From: a virus
Strand: one strand, 5' to 3'
Virus record (IMG/VR): IMGVR_UViG_3300014819_000027
Coordinates: 1 to 37,554 of that record
Length of the DNA stretch: 37,554 nt
The notes beneath the pieces were generated by a model. The model was not told the DNA's origin. It made no database searches and was given only the letters and a program-made list of their open reading frames with translations. Of this stretch, positions 15,020-23,727 are shown piece by piece (the stretch's first letter is position 1; the number at the start of each line of letters is the position of its first letter). Position numbers and translations under genes: made by a program.

Positions 15020-15028
15020 GATAAATAC
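15020..15028 (+). promoter_or_regulatory. Candidate late promoter for 15082-17740
   Basis: GATAAATAC matches the T4 late consensus TATAAATA at seven of eight positions, 54 bases before ATG 15082 in the divergent gap. TATAAT also occurs at 15034-15039 but without a good -35. Confidence 0.35.
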
Positions 15029-15081
15029 ATAATTATAATAGCAAAACTATTATTTATTAGCAAATTATTTGGATTCATACT

Positions 15082-16263
15082 ATGAAAATTAATGAAATTT
15101 TATTTGAAGATAAAATGTCCGTAAGTACATTGGGCGGGTTTCCTGTCACACCATTAAATATTGAACAACAGGGTGTCGATGAAGCACTCAAAGTTGATAT
15201 TCCTCAAAAACAATATGACAAGAAAGACTTACAAGCATACTTGACACGCATTAAAAGTGGTGAAAAGACAAAAGCTGATCGCTTTAAGCCTATTATACAC
15301 GCAAGTAATATTAAAGCAATCACAAAGGACAATGAGAATACAGAATGGGATTTAGTAGATTTAGCTAACCAAATAACAACACCTCCAAATAGTATTTTAG
15401 GCACAAATGCTAAAATGGCTAAAAGTAAAAAAGAGGGTGCTATTACTTATGATTTAACATTGCCAGCATTAAGTGGTATTGTTGTAGATGAAGAAGCAAG
15501 TTCAGCAGGTGAGCCAGTTTTTGTTGAAGTAGAAACATGTCCAGGTGCTGGTGAATGTCAATTATATTGTTATGCTAGAAAAGGCGGTTATGTAATGTTC
15601 CCAGGAAGTAGCATGAGTGCTGCTAGAGCATTAAACTTCTTATTAAATCATCCAGTAGATTATATGAAAATGTTTGACCGTGAAGTAAAACAAGCTAAAG
15701 CTAGAGTAGATAAAGCTGGTATAAAGTTATTAGTTCGTATACATGATGCAGGAGATTTCTTTAGTAAAGATTATTATGATTTAATGATGGATGTTGCTAG
15801 AATGAATCCTGATGTAAGATTTTATTTCTATAGTAAAATGGGCGAAATTGTTACTGATCCAAACAGCCCACCAAACGTCGTTAAGCAGTTTAGCCCAGGA
15901 GCAAAGAGTAAAGAAGTAAAAACAGTGCAATTTGCTAGAGAGAAAGGCAAGTTCGTTAAAGATGCTGTAACATTACCAAAAGAATTCTTTAAGGGTTTAT
16001 TTAAAACAGACCAAAAAGGTAAGTATATTAAAGATGAAGATGGTAAAACAATTATTGCTAGTAACGAAGCATGGGATCAATTTAAAGATAAATTAGCAAG
16101 TAAATATAATATTGATAAAGATAGCATTATTACATATGATCAAATGGTAAAGATTCCTGAAGGTCCTAAGCCAAAATGGAATGTTGTTGTATTCCCTGCA
16201 GGGCATGGGGACTTAGGTGCGCCAAGATTAGATGTACAAAATCAGTTCTTAATGTTCCACTGA
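15082..16263 (+). CDS. Gene product 88-like protein with capsid-targeting-like N-terminus
   Basis: A 393-residue protein. MKINEILFEDK at the N-terminus resembles T4 capsid targeting peptides (MKTYQEFIAE). The core has ETCPGAGECQLYCYARKGG with Cys153, Cys159 and Cys163 (CX5CX3C), then RIHDAGDFFSKDYYDLMMDV and VRFYFYSKMG. This order matches my memory of the phage Gene product 88 family, which has a radical-SAM-like Cys cluster. The end has FPAGHGDLGAP. Metal binding is inferred; the reaction is unknown. It lies two bases upstream of the 16265 gene, and both face opposite to the flanking operons, so late expression and packaging into the head are possible. Confidence 0.75.
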   Translation: MKINEILFEDKMSVSTLGGFPVTPLNIEQQGVDEALKVDIPQKQYDKKDLQAYLTRIKSGEKTKADRFKPIIHASNIKAITKDNENTEWDLVDLANQITTPPNSILGTNAKMAKSKKEGAITYDLTLPALSGIVVDEEASSAGEPVFVEVETCPGAGECQLYCYARKGGYVMFPGSSMSAARALNFLLNHPVDYMKMFDREVKQAKARVDKAGIKLLVRIHDAGDFFSKDYYDLMMDVARMNPDVRFYFYSKMGEIVTDPNSPPNVVKQFSPGAKSKEVKTVQFAREKGKFVKDAVTLPKEFFKGLFKTDQKGKYIKDEDGKTIIASNEAWDQFKDKLASKYNIDKDSIITYDQMVKIPEGPKPKWNVVVFPAGHGDLGAPRLDVQNQFLMFH

Positions 16264-16264
16264 T

Positions 16265-17740
16265 ATGCGAGCTATTGAGTTTTTAAAAGAAAGTAAAAAA
16301 TTATTTACTGATACTAAACCAAAGTTAATTGGATTAGCATCCCACAACTTAGATAAATTATGTGAGTACGCAGGTGATGATTTTACTAAGTTTAATGATA
16401 ACATCATAAAAAATTTAAAACTTCCTCAATTTAAAGGGACTCAAAGCAATACATTAAACTTATATGCTGTATATAGAAAACAAAAAATTTATGAGTCAAC
16501 AAATAAAAACTTGGATGATATTGAAAAAAAATTATTTACGATTTTTAATTCAAGAGCTACAACTAATATAAATTCAGCTAAGCCTGGAGATTTTATTTCT
16601 GTATTGATGCTTAACACATTGTCTATTCCAAATGATAAACTTATTGTAAATTTACAAGGATTTCTAAGTCCAAAACAATTAAAATCAATATCCACACATA
16701 ATGGTATAGATTATTTACATTTTATTGATGGTAGTAAATTTCCTGAAACTGATAGTGACCCTATACATTTAGCTCAATCATGGGCAATGACTAAAATATT
16801 TGATTCATATGAATCTGCCGAAAAAGCATTTCTAATGTACGCATTAGAAGGTAAAGAAATATCTAAAGATATTCAATTTAATATAAATGTAGATACTTCA
16901 AATAATGGGCCAATTGATGAAATGGCATTGTCTAAGTACCAAACGTTTGGTGACTTTACAAAGCCTGGACCATTTCGTGGCGTAGATAAAAGATTAATTC
17001 CTCATCCTAAAAGTGAATTAAAAACACAAAAGTTTTTTGAAAAAACTCCCTATGATTTCAGGTTGTTCTTTACTAATGTTTCTGGCTTTGGTAAATATAG
17101 CGAACATGGCCCAATGCATCCAGGAGAAATAAGAAATACTTTTAATAAAGAACAAGCAGATCAAATACTCGATGGGCATGAAAATGCCATTACTGTTGTG
17201 TACGTCGGCAATCGTGGTGACGCTAAAGTAATGTTAACACCATGGTTAATGGCACATCGTTTTGGTCATGCTATACAAGCTGGTGTTCGTAAAAGTCAAG
17301 GATGGAGTGAGTGGGCTGAAGCTGAGAAACATTTCTTTGGAACCGTTAATAATTTACTTGATGAGTATTATAGTAAATTAGGCAAACCATATAATATGCC
17401 AGCAATTAAATGGACATTAACACAAGAATATAATGGATTATTTAACGCTATAGGAACACAGCGTAGCAGTCGCACTGGACAAATTAGACGACCATATGAA
17501 TTTATGTATGAGATGTTTGCTCAATACTTAGGCACTGGTAAAATTACATTAAATCCTTTTCCAACTAATTTAGGATATGGTCGTAAAGTTTTTGGCAATC
17601 CTACAAAATATATGAACATCAAGCCTGAATACCGTGATGAGGCAGATAGAAAAAATGCTAGTGATATTTTAGCAAATGATATGGAAATGATGTTTAATGA
17701 CGTACTAGCAAGTAGTGTTGGTAAAATATTTGTTATGTAA
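16265..17740 (+). CDS. Probable virion-internal protein with HRFGH motif
   Basis: A 491-residue protein beginning MRAIEFLKESKK, again like a capsid targeting peptide that would be cleaved after Glu. The first 200 residues are helical. The C-terminal half has TPWLMAHRFGHAIQAG, close to an HExxH metallopeptidase helix but with Arg instead of the catalytic Glu, followed by WAEAEKHFF and EFMYEMFAQYLGTG, where a third ligand (Glu) could sit. I recall similar unnamed proteins in marine phages. It is coupled to the gene before it and overlaps the convergent epimerase by eight bases. It may be an ejected or internal protein; peptidase activity is doubtful. Confidence 0.65.
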   Translation: MRAIEFLKESKKLFTDTKPKLIGLASHNLDKLCEYAGDDFTKFNDNIIKNLKLPQFKGTQSNTLNLYAVYRKQKIYESTNKNLDDIEKKLFTIFNSRATTNINSAKPGDFISVLMLNTLSIPNDKLIVNLQGFLSPKQLKSISTHNGIDYLHFIDGSKFPETDSDPIHLAQSWAMTKIFDSYESAEKAFLMYALEGKEISKDIQFNINVDTSNNGPIDEMALSKYQTFGDFTKPGPFRGVDKRLIPHPKSELKTQKFFEKTPYDFRLFFTNVSGFGKYSEHGPMHPGEIRNTFNKEQADQILDGHENAITVVYVGNRGDAKVMLTPWLMAHRFGHAIQAGVRKSQGWSEWAEAEKHFFGTVNNLLDEYYSKLGKPYNMPAIKWTLTQEYNGLFNAIGTQRSSRTGQIRRPYEFMYEMFAQYLGTGKITLNPFPTNLGYGRKVFGNPTKYMNIKPEYRDEADRKNASDILANDMEMMFNDVLASSVGKIFVM

Positions 17741-18557
17741 CTTTTAGTAGTTCATCAATAGTATATAAATTTTCCATATATGGCGACACATCTTCTAACA
17801 CGCTGACAGGTAAATCACCTATTCGTCTTGGTCCATATTTTATATCAAAATCACAATCATTTACAATTTGAAATTTATTTACAATTTCTTTAACGCTGTA
17901 TCCTACACCATGTCCAAGACATTCAATACTATTACTTGGTTTTTCTATTGCGGTTTTAATTGCATGACAAATTTCATTAACATGTACATAGTCACGTAAA
18001 CAAGTGCCATCAGGTGTTTCATAATCTTTTCCATATATAGTAAAAGTACCTGTATCTTTAGCTTTAATTAAATTATAAAATAATCCGTCTGGATTTGTTG
18101 GAAATATACCGTCACTACCAATTACATTATAAAATCTAAAAATAGTATATGGAATCTGTGAACGAAGGGTACAATATTCTCTTATAGCATATTCTGCTGA
18201 TCGTTTTGCTACACCATATGCACTTTTACAATATTCCGCTGCTCCTGTACTAGAAAATATAAAGTTTTTAGTTTTAATATTTGCCAATACATTCATTGTA
18301 CCATTTACATTGGTTATGTAATAATTTATTGAATTGGTTTCACTTTCGCCTACATTAACCAATGCTGCTAAATGTATCACACAATCAAATTCTAAAGGCA
18401 ATACAAATTTTCGGTTAATATCTAATTTGTAAAATTCTTTGACTGGTACAATCAAATCTTTTTTATCTAATCCATGTACTTCATAATCTTTGCTTAGTAG
18501 CTTGGTAAGATGCGATCCAATGTAACCACTATTTCCTGTTATTAGTATTTTCTTCAT
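17733..18557 (-). CDS. NAD-dependent sugar-nucleotide epimerase (GalE-like SDR)
   Basis: A 274-residue extended short-chain dehydrogenase. TGNSGYIG at residues 7-14 binds NAD; SST near residue 103 and Tyr114-x3-Lys118 in YGVAK form the catalytic set; LRDYVHVNE is typical of GalE-type UDP-glucose 4-epimerases. It is somewhat shorter than E. coli GalE (338). It overlaps the upstream glycosyltransferase by four bases and ends convergent with the plus-strand gene. It probably makes a sugar donor for the glycosyltransferases of the operon. The exact sugar is not readable. Confidence 0.88.
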   Translation of the reverse strand: MKKILITGNSGYIGSHLTKLLSKDYEVHGLDKKDLIVPVKEFYKLDINRKFVLPLEFDCVIHLAALVNVGESETNSINYYITNVNGTMNVLANIKTKNFIFSSTGAAEYCKSAYGVAKRSAEYAIREYCTLRSQIPYTIFRFYNVIGSDGIFPTNPDGLFYNLIKAKDTGTFTIYGKDYETPDGTCLRDYVHVNEICHAIKTAIEKPSNSIECLGHGVGYSVKEIVNKFQIVNDCDFDIKYGPRRIGDLPVSVLEDVSPYMENLYTIDELLKVT

Positions 18558-19882
18558 AATCCTTCAAATAAATCCTCTGTATCTGTTGGTTCAAAACTAG
18601 GGTCTTTCGTAAGATATGTATCATTGTCTGTGTAAATTATACGAAACTTATGTTTATTAGTTAATACGCTACGGATATCATCTATACAAATTAAATTCCT
18701 TTTTAGGCTACTAATATAATCTGATAGTTTAACTGTAGTTTCATTACATATTTTAGCTGTGGTTGAGTTTGATTCCCTACATTTAAAATCACTAAAGCAA
18801 TTGTTCCATTTATGAAACACCTGATCTTCTATACTACGATACTTTTCAATAATACCATTTTTATACCAAACATCAGATGTTGGCACATTCTTGTATAACC
18901 CCATGACTATTTCTGCCATGTTCTTTTTATTACACGTATAGAAATGGTTGGAATCAAAATTATTTGTCCATCTTTGATTTTCTAATACTACTGTAGGCAT
19001 TTGTATCATTTGTTCGTAAAAAGCCATACCATAACTTTCAACAATACTAGGATTAAAAGCTACTCTAGCACTTGTAATAAAATCTACTTTCTCTTGTCCA
19101 ATAATGCTAGCACGTATTTCATACTTTGCATTAATATTTTTTAACCTATCTTCAAATTTTTTAACACCATTTGGGCTTGTCATTACTTTTGCTGGGAGTT
19201 TTGTTTGCTCTATTAATTCAATAAACAGTTCAGGATTCTTGCCTTCTTCCCAACGTCCAATAAACAAAACACCATCCCTAGCATTATCAATTTTATTAAG
19301 TAATTTTTTTTCTGTAATAGGAATAGGTAAATGATAAGCACTATCCCCAATGGTTAACTGATTGAACTTACTTTGTGTTCCTATGTATATACAATTCAAA
19401 TTAAGTTGCATACGCATCATTTGATTTGTAGATGCTAAAAAAGGGTTTTTAGTATCTTTAAATATTTGACTTTCCAAATGAGTGTAGGCTATAATTTGTA
19501 TTACATCCTCTAAACCAATTGTACTTGCAACTTGAACACTTTCATATGTGTTGCATATGAATGCGTCATATAAATTATTTTCTAATGCCTGTATAATAGC
19601 ATTACGAAAGTTTGCCATACGCTCATAGCAATATGTATCTCCATACATAAAAATATTACTATGATTCGTATAAGGTAATGACACTGACGGGATTATAACT
19701 TTAGTATTAAGTGATTTTACAAAGTCTTTATCATTAGGTTCTTTATCTGTAATAATATCAACTTTAATATTATACTCGTTCATTAACTCACAAAAACTTT
19801 TTGCAAATTGTCCTATACCACCATGTGGGATTAGTGTTTGACTACTAACAATGAAACCAATCCGTTTGTCATAAGTTCTCAC
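18554..19882 (-). CDS. GT-B glycosyltransferase (GT4-like)
   Basis: A 442-residue protein. The N-terminus (GFIVSSQTLIPHGGIGQFAK) has the GGIG loop of GT4 enzymes. The C-terminal Rossmann domain has GVLFIGRWEEGKNPELFIEL and ARVAFNPSIVESYGMAFYEQ, the E-x7-E-type donor motif. It would transfer a sugar from a nucleotide donor to a phage or host acceptor. It overlaps the upstream 62-residue gene by an ATGA and the downstream epimerase by four bases. Acceptor unknown: DNA base, capsid or lipopolysaccharide are all possible. Confidence 0.88.
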   Translation of the reverse strand: MRTYDKRIGFIVSSQTLIPHGGIGQFAKSFCELMNEYNIKVDIITDKEPNDKDFVKSLNTKVIIPSVSLPYTNHSNIFMYGDTYCYERMANFRNAIIQALENNLYDAFICNTYESVQVASTIGLEDVIQIIAYTHLESQIFKDTKNPFLASTNQMMRMQLNLNCIYIGTQSKFNQLTIGDSAYHLPIPITEKKLLNKIDNARDGVLFIGRWEEGKNPELFIELIEQTKLPAKVMTSPNGVKKFEDRLKNINAKYEIRASIIGQEKVDFITSARVAFNPSIVESYGMAFYEQMIQMPTVVLENQRWTNNFDSNHFYTCNKKNMAEIVMGLYKNVPTSDVWYKNGIIEKYRSIEDQVFHKWNNCFSDFKCRESNSTTAKICNETTVKLSDYISSLKRNLICIDDIRSVLTNKHKFRIIYTDNDTYLTKDPSFEPTDTEDLFEGL

Positions 19883-20067
19883 AATACATCCTTCAACTTA
19901 TTTACCAAATAATGCTTCTTATCATAATATTTGTATTCAAATAAAGGTTCCCCAGGTCCTGTGTATAAATGAATATGCTCATATGCATGACAAAGCCATA
20001 ATAACTTGTTTGTTAAGCTACAGCGTTTGGGAAATAATAAAAATTTATAGTCAGTTCCTACTAACAT
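19879..20067 (-). CDS. Conserved small T4-like phage protein (62 aa)
   Basis: A 62-residue protein, MLVGTDYKFLLFPKRCSLTN followed by TGPGEPLFEYKYYDKKHYLV. I recognise the WTGPGEPxFEYRxYD pattern from unnamed proteins of marine T4-like phages. I start at ATG 20067, which shares a base with the preceding TAA (TAATG), rather than at TTG 20073. Function unknown. Confidence 0.8.
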   Translation of the reverse strand: MLVGTDYKFLLFPKRCSLTNKLLWLCHAYEHIHLYTGPGEPLFEYKYYDKKHYLVNKLKDVL

Positions 20068-20249
20068 TACCAACTTTCAACATCAGTAATATCAACTTTA
20101 ACAAAGCTTGGATTAAATTCTAATGTTGTTGTTGGGCCTATACCAGACGTACTTTCTTCATGTATTTTTACATAGTCAATTGTATCATACATTTCAAACA
20201 CCTCTTTAATTTTTTCGTATTGATTTCTAGTGATTATATATGTTTTCAT
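20067..20249 (-). CDS. Conserved small phage protein (60 aa)
   Basis: A 60-residue protein starting MKTYIITRNQYEKIKEVFEM and ending VDITDVESW, with an SGIGPTTTLEF turn. I recall similar small unnamed proteins in aquatic phages. I start at ATG 20249 because it forms TAATG with the queE stop and GGGGAA lies five bases upstream; ATG 20261 inside queE has no such signal. Function unknown. Confidence 0.78.
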   Translation of the reverse strand: MKTYIITRNQYEKIKEVFEMYDTIDYVKIHEESTSGIGPTTTLEFNPSFVKVDITDVESW

Positions 20250-21088
20250 TATGTTCCCCATTCGTTTTTAAATAGTGGTACTTGTAGTCTGTCACTATAA
20301 CGCCAACCTCGTTTCATAGCTGCTAATGCCACATTCTTTGCGTTTAAATTATATACACTATCAACACCACCGACAGGCATAATATAAGTGGGACCAACAA
20401 ATCCTGCGTTTCTGAATTCTCTGTCTGCTTTTTCGGCATCTCCAATATCTTCTTCAGTTGCTACTACAAATTTTAAATATGTATAGCCAACTTCTTGATA
20501 TTGACATACTATATCTGGATTGATTGCTTCATCCCACTTTTCACCACTGTTTGGTAACTTTGCACTTACACTAAATGTTACGTCACCATTTCTTTTTCTT
20601 GACCAATCTTTCAGATAATCATAAAATTCAGCAGATAACTTTTGCGTACCATTAGTTTCAAATGTAATATCGTGTAGATGATCCATAAAGTCATGGTTCA
20701 GTAAATCAGGATAGCTACGCTGCCATCCTAATAACGGTTCACCACCTGTGATAACCAAATGCTCACCTTGCCAATAACCTGTAGGCAATAAATCAAGAAT
20801 TTTAACAGCAATACTATCGGTATTGAGAACAGGACTAAGATTTTTAAACCTAGGATCCCAGCTAGCATAACTGTCACATCCAGTGCTAACCAACGGGAGG
20901 GTTTTGTAGTCGGTGTATTTTTCCGCCTGTATTTCGTTACGCTCATTGCTAGTTTGTCCTCGTGGCATACCAAACCCACCACATGTAAAATTACATCCAA
21001 ATACACGAAGGAAGACACTAGGAACTCCCATATATCTTCCTTCCCCTTGTATTGAATAAAATAATTCACTTACTTTTAATTGCGACAT
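20249..21088 (-). CDS. queE: 7-carboxy-7-deazaguanine synthase (QueE, radical SAM), variant
   Basis: A 279-residue QueE that would convert 6-carboxytetrahydropterin to 7-carboxy-7-deazaguanine. LFYSIQGEGRYMGVPSVFLR opens the family. The cluster Cys residues are Cys32 and Cys36 (GCNFTC) and probably Cys71 in GCDSYASWD, so the usual CX3CX2C is stretched to CX3CX34C. ITGGEPLLGWQ is the SAM-binding GGEP motif, followed by FETNGTQ and TFSVSAKLPNSGE. Start 21088 has GAGGAAAT upstream; the longer frame lies within the oxidoreductase gene. It overlaps that gene by 13 bases. Part of the deazaguanine pathway with FolE, QueD and DpdA. Confidence 0.9.
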   Translation of the reverse strand: MSQLKVSELFYSIQGEGRYMGVPSVFLRVFGCNFTCGGFGMPRGQTSNERNEIQAEKYTDYKTLPLVSTGCDSYASWDPRFKNLSPVLNTDSIAVKILDLLPTGYWQGEHLVITGGEPLLGWQRSYPDLLNHDFMDHLHDITFETNGTQKLSAEFYDYLKDWSRKRNGDVTFSVSAKLPNSGEKWDEAINPDIVCQYQEVGYTYLKFVVATEEDIGDAEKADREFRNAGFVGPTYIMPVGGVDSVYNLNAKNVALAAMKRGWRYSDRLQVPLFKNEWGT

Positions 21089-22263
21089 ATTTCCTCTATT
21101 AATAATTTTGCTGTGTATGGAGCTAATGTCCATCCTAAATGACCATGACCTACATGATAGTATACATTTTCTTTATGTTTACTTCTAGTGTATACGGGCA
21201 TCATATTTGGGGTCATTGGGCGTAAACATGCCCAACTACTATACTCATCACAAACTACATTTGGAAAGTTTTTGTGAACCCAATTTAATAAAGGCTTGAT
21301 ACGGTCATTGCGTATATCATAATTTTCGCCATCAAACTCAGCAGTGCCTGCGATTCTTAATCTATTACCCAACAAACTTGTAACCACTTTTGATTCTTCA
21401 TCAAGTAAACTAGTTTTTGGTGCGCTATTATAACTAGTTTCGTTTTTAATTGGTATTGTTATACTGTATCCCTTTACTGGATAAACATTAAGTTTGTCCC
21501 CTATAGTCTTAGCAACCTTTGTAGCACCAATACCGTTAGCTATAATGACTTTATTATATTGGCGTAACTCGTTAATATGCTTTAATTTATAATTATATAC
21601 AAATCTTACACTATATTGGTCTACTAATAATTTACTAAGTTCTATACAAAACTTATGTATGTCACCAGTCCAATCATCTTCCGTCCATACTCCCCCTATT
21701 AAACCATCATAATATCTTAAAGTAGGTTCTAAATTAATTACCTCATTTTTATCCAATAACTTATATTGACAACCTTCTGATGTATACAATTCACTAGCGT
21801 CTTTAGCGGCATGGTAATATTTTAAATTTTTATATATATGTAAAATACCAGATTTACTTTGGTCAAAATTTAAGTTATGCTCTGACATAATGGTTTGATA
21901 TAGCTTTCTTGCTTCCAAACCCATGCGTATTGTTTTTGCTGTGTTTTTTGCGTACTCGTTTTTTGCTGTGTGATACAAAAACTTAGCAAGCCAAATCGCT
22001 TTATCAATATCTAAACTTGGTCTAATAAGCAAAGGGGCATCTTTTTTGAGCATCCATTTAATGCCTTTATAGACGTTAGCCCAAGTATTCCATACTTCGC
22101 TATTACTTACACTAACTTGTCCTCCATTTGCGTAACTACAACGCATAGCAGGATAGTTTTCTTGTTCAAATAAAGTTACATCAAAACCTTTTTTAGCAGC
22201 ATAGTAGGCAGCTGTAATACCTGCTATGCCTGCTCCTAATATTCCTATCGTATCTTTAGCCAT
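21076..22263 (-). CDS. FAD-dependent D-amino-acid dehydrogenase-like oxidoreductase
   Basis: A 395-residue DadA/glycine-oxidase-type flavoenzyme. The N-terminal GILGAGIAGITAAYYAAKKG is a classic dinucleotide-binding GxGxxG; YANGGQVSVSNSEVW and the C-terminal GHGHLGWTLAPYTAKLL match DadA. Length is near the family's usual 400-430. It oxidises an amine or amino acid C-N bond in known homologs. It sits between the MazG-like gene (eight-base overlap) and queE (13-base overlap), so it is expressed with deazaguanine synthesis. The substrate is unknown: free amino acid or a modified base side chain are both possible. Confidence 0.88.
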   Translation of the reverse strand: MAKDTIGILGAGIAGITAAYYAAKKGFDVTLFEQENYPAMRCSYANGGQVSVSNSEVWNTWANVYKGIKWMLKKDAPLLIRPSLDIDKAIWLAKFLYHTAKNEYAKNTAKTIRMGLEARKLYQTIMSEHNLNFDQSKSGILHIYKNLKYYHAAKDASELYTSEGCQYKLLDKNEVINLEPTLRYYDGLIGGVWTEDDWTGDIHKFCIELSKLLVDQYSVRFVYNYKLKHINELRQYNKVIIANGIGATKVAKTIGDKLNVYPVKGYSITIPIKNETSYNSAPKTSLLDEESKVVTSLLGNRLRIAGTAEFDGENYDIRNDRIKPLLNWVHKNFPNVVCDEYSSWACLRPMTPNMMPVYTRSKHKENVYYHVGHGHLGWTLAPYTAKLLIEEICRN

Positions 22264-22627
22264 GTTTTACAAATTGTTTGAGTTGAGGAGGTTGCCATCC
22301 ATCTGGTTTAAGTATTTTACCATCTTCACGGCGTTTAACTTTTCCTGTAACAGGATCAACTTTTGCGAAATTTGTACGCATCACTTCGTCCCATGCTGCT
22401 TCTCCATCTACTCCTAAACTATGTAATGCCCCTGCTGTGACAACTAAAATGTCAATCAGGGCATCTAATTGTTCAGTTCTATCATTAATTTGTATAGCAT
22501 GAATTAATTCACTTACTTCTTCCCCAATTAATGACTTGTATAAATTAAATTGATCAGGATTATATGTATCAACTGTTTGACCGCAAGCAGTCATAAACTG
22601 CTTTTGGTCTGATAAAACTTTATTCAT
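22256..22627 (-). CDS. MazG-like nucleotide pyrophosphohydrolase
   Basis: A 123-residue all-alpha NTP pyrophosphohydrolase of the MazG/HisE-like group. SLIGEEVSELIHAI gives the ExxE metal motif and EQLDALIDILVVTAGA the ExxD motif. The C-terminal VDPVTGKVKRREDGKILKPD loop is typical of phage members. It would cut nucleoside triphosphates to monophosphates, so it may shape the nucleotide pool or alarmone level. It overlaps the transporter and the oxidoreductase by eight bases each. The preferred substrate cannot be told. Confidence 0.88.
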   Translation of the reverse strand: MNKVLSDQKQFMTACGQTVDTYNPDQFNLYKSLIGEEVSELIHAIQINDRTEQLDALIDILVVTAGALHSLGVDGEAAWDEVMRTNFAKVDPVTGKVKRREDGKILKPDGWQPPQLKQFVKHG

Positions 22628-23243
22628 TAACTTCCTCTTTTTTCATTTTATTTTGTAAATAATTTAATAGAATACCATACGCAGGAAGAATAACTAGTAA
22701 GCTTACAATAATTTTACTGATACTATTATTTGTAGCTACGATATGCCAATTCTTACTCATAAACTCATCAGCTCCACCAGCAAATGCTACACCAAAGAAT
22801 GTGTAGGTATCGATAAATGTACTAGCAATACTACTTAATGTTGGAGCAATCCACCATGTTTGATATTTTTCTCTAAAGTACTGAAAAACATAAACATCAA
22901 GTAAGTTACTAACAAAGTAAGCCATTCCACTGCCTAATCCAATTCTAAAAGCAACGCTATCAGGAGCACCGCCTAATTTTACAACTGCCATACTAACGAT
23001 TACAGCAGGAATAAATGCTAAAGCAATAACTGCTCTACCCGTTTCTTTCCCTAATAATCTTACTGTTAAATCAGTTAACACTACTACTAATGGGAATGTA
23101 AAAGCTGCCCAAGCTAATGGGGCACCAAAAACTGTAAACTTAAATTGTACAATATAATTGCTAATAGCAATAATTAAAATATGCGCCAATATTAGTTTAT
23201 ATGCTAATGATCTATCTACACCCTCTAAGATTTTGTTTATCAT
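22620..23243 (-). CDS. yhhQ: Queuosine precursor transporter (YhhQ/VUT family)
   Basis: A 207-residue integral inner-membrane protein with about six hydrophobic segments. FTFPLVVVLTDLTVRLLGKE is the family hallmark, and LGSGMAYFVSNLLDVYVFQY and SIASTFIDTYTFFGVAF fit the YhhQ family, which imports 7-deazaguanine precursors such as preQ0. AAGGAG lies directly before ATG 23243. It follows queD by 13 bases. In the phage it could feed the DNA-modification pathway from outside the cell, bypassing missing steps such as QueC. That use is inferred. Confidence 0.9.
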   Translation of the reverse strand: MINKILEGVDRSLAYKLILAHILIIAISNYIVQFKFTVFGAPLAWAAFTFPLVVVLTDLTVRLLGKETGRAVIALAFIPAVIVSMAVVKLGGAPDSVAFRIGLGSGMAYFVSNLLDVYVFQYFREKYQTWWIAPTLSSIASTFIDTYTFFGVAFAGGADEFMSKNWHIVATNNSISKIIVSLLVILPAYGILLNYLQNKMKKEEVNE

Positions 23244-23256
23244 TTTTTATCTCCTT

Positions 23257-23727
23257 TTAAACAAACTCATTGTCAGACCTACTTCCAACACGCATTGCCA
23301 TGTTAGCATCAGTCTCTCTTACTTCCACTTTACAACACCATACTCTTTCATCATACCCATAATCTTTTAACCAACAAGTATTAATGTATTCATATAACCA
23401 ATCAGCAATACCTTCACATCCTGTTCGTTCGACCATTGTAATTTTTGCTAATCCCAGTTTTCCTAATCTTAATAATTCATTTTTCTTAGGATCATCTTCG
23501 GCTACTAGAAGCGTATGATCAAACCATTCTTCCAATAATCCTTTTAAGGGTTTTAGACTACCAAAGTCTACTACCCAGTTTCTAGCATCAAGTGTATCAC
23601 TTTCAAATTCAAAATGAAAACTTAATGCGTATCCATGTATCAAGTTACAATGACTATCAGCACGCCATTGACGGTATGCTACTGGACCTATTTGTTTATA
23701 TGTTTTTGTACTAATAAATTTTGCCAC
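23257..23727 (-). CDS. queD: 6-carboxytetrahydropterin synthase-like (QueD)
   Basis: A 156-residue T-fold enzyme of the QueD/6-pyruvoyl-tetrahydropterin synthase family. The zinc region is ADSHCNLIHGYALSF: His26 and His31 are visible, but the third ligand of the usual HGH is Tyr33; Cys27 is a candidate catalytic Cys. VVDFGSLKPLK, FDHTLLVAEDDP (His71) and VEVRETDAN (Glu137 for pterin binding) complete the set. I recall this HGYALSF subtype from marine bacteria. It starts at GTG 23727 after GGAGG; no ATG fits. It would use the FolE product and supply QueE. Confidence 0.88.
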   Translation of the reverse strand: MAKFISTKTYKQIGPVAYRQWRADSHCNLIHGYALSFHFEFESDTLDARNWVVDFGSLKPLKGLLEEWFDHTLLVAEDDPKKNELLRLGKLGLAKITMVERTGCEGIADWLYEYINTCWLKDYGYDERVWCCKVEVRETDANMAMRVGSRSDNEFV

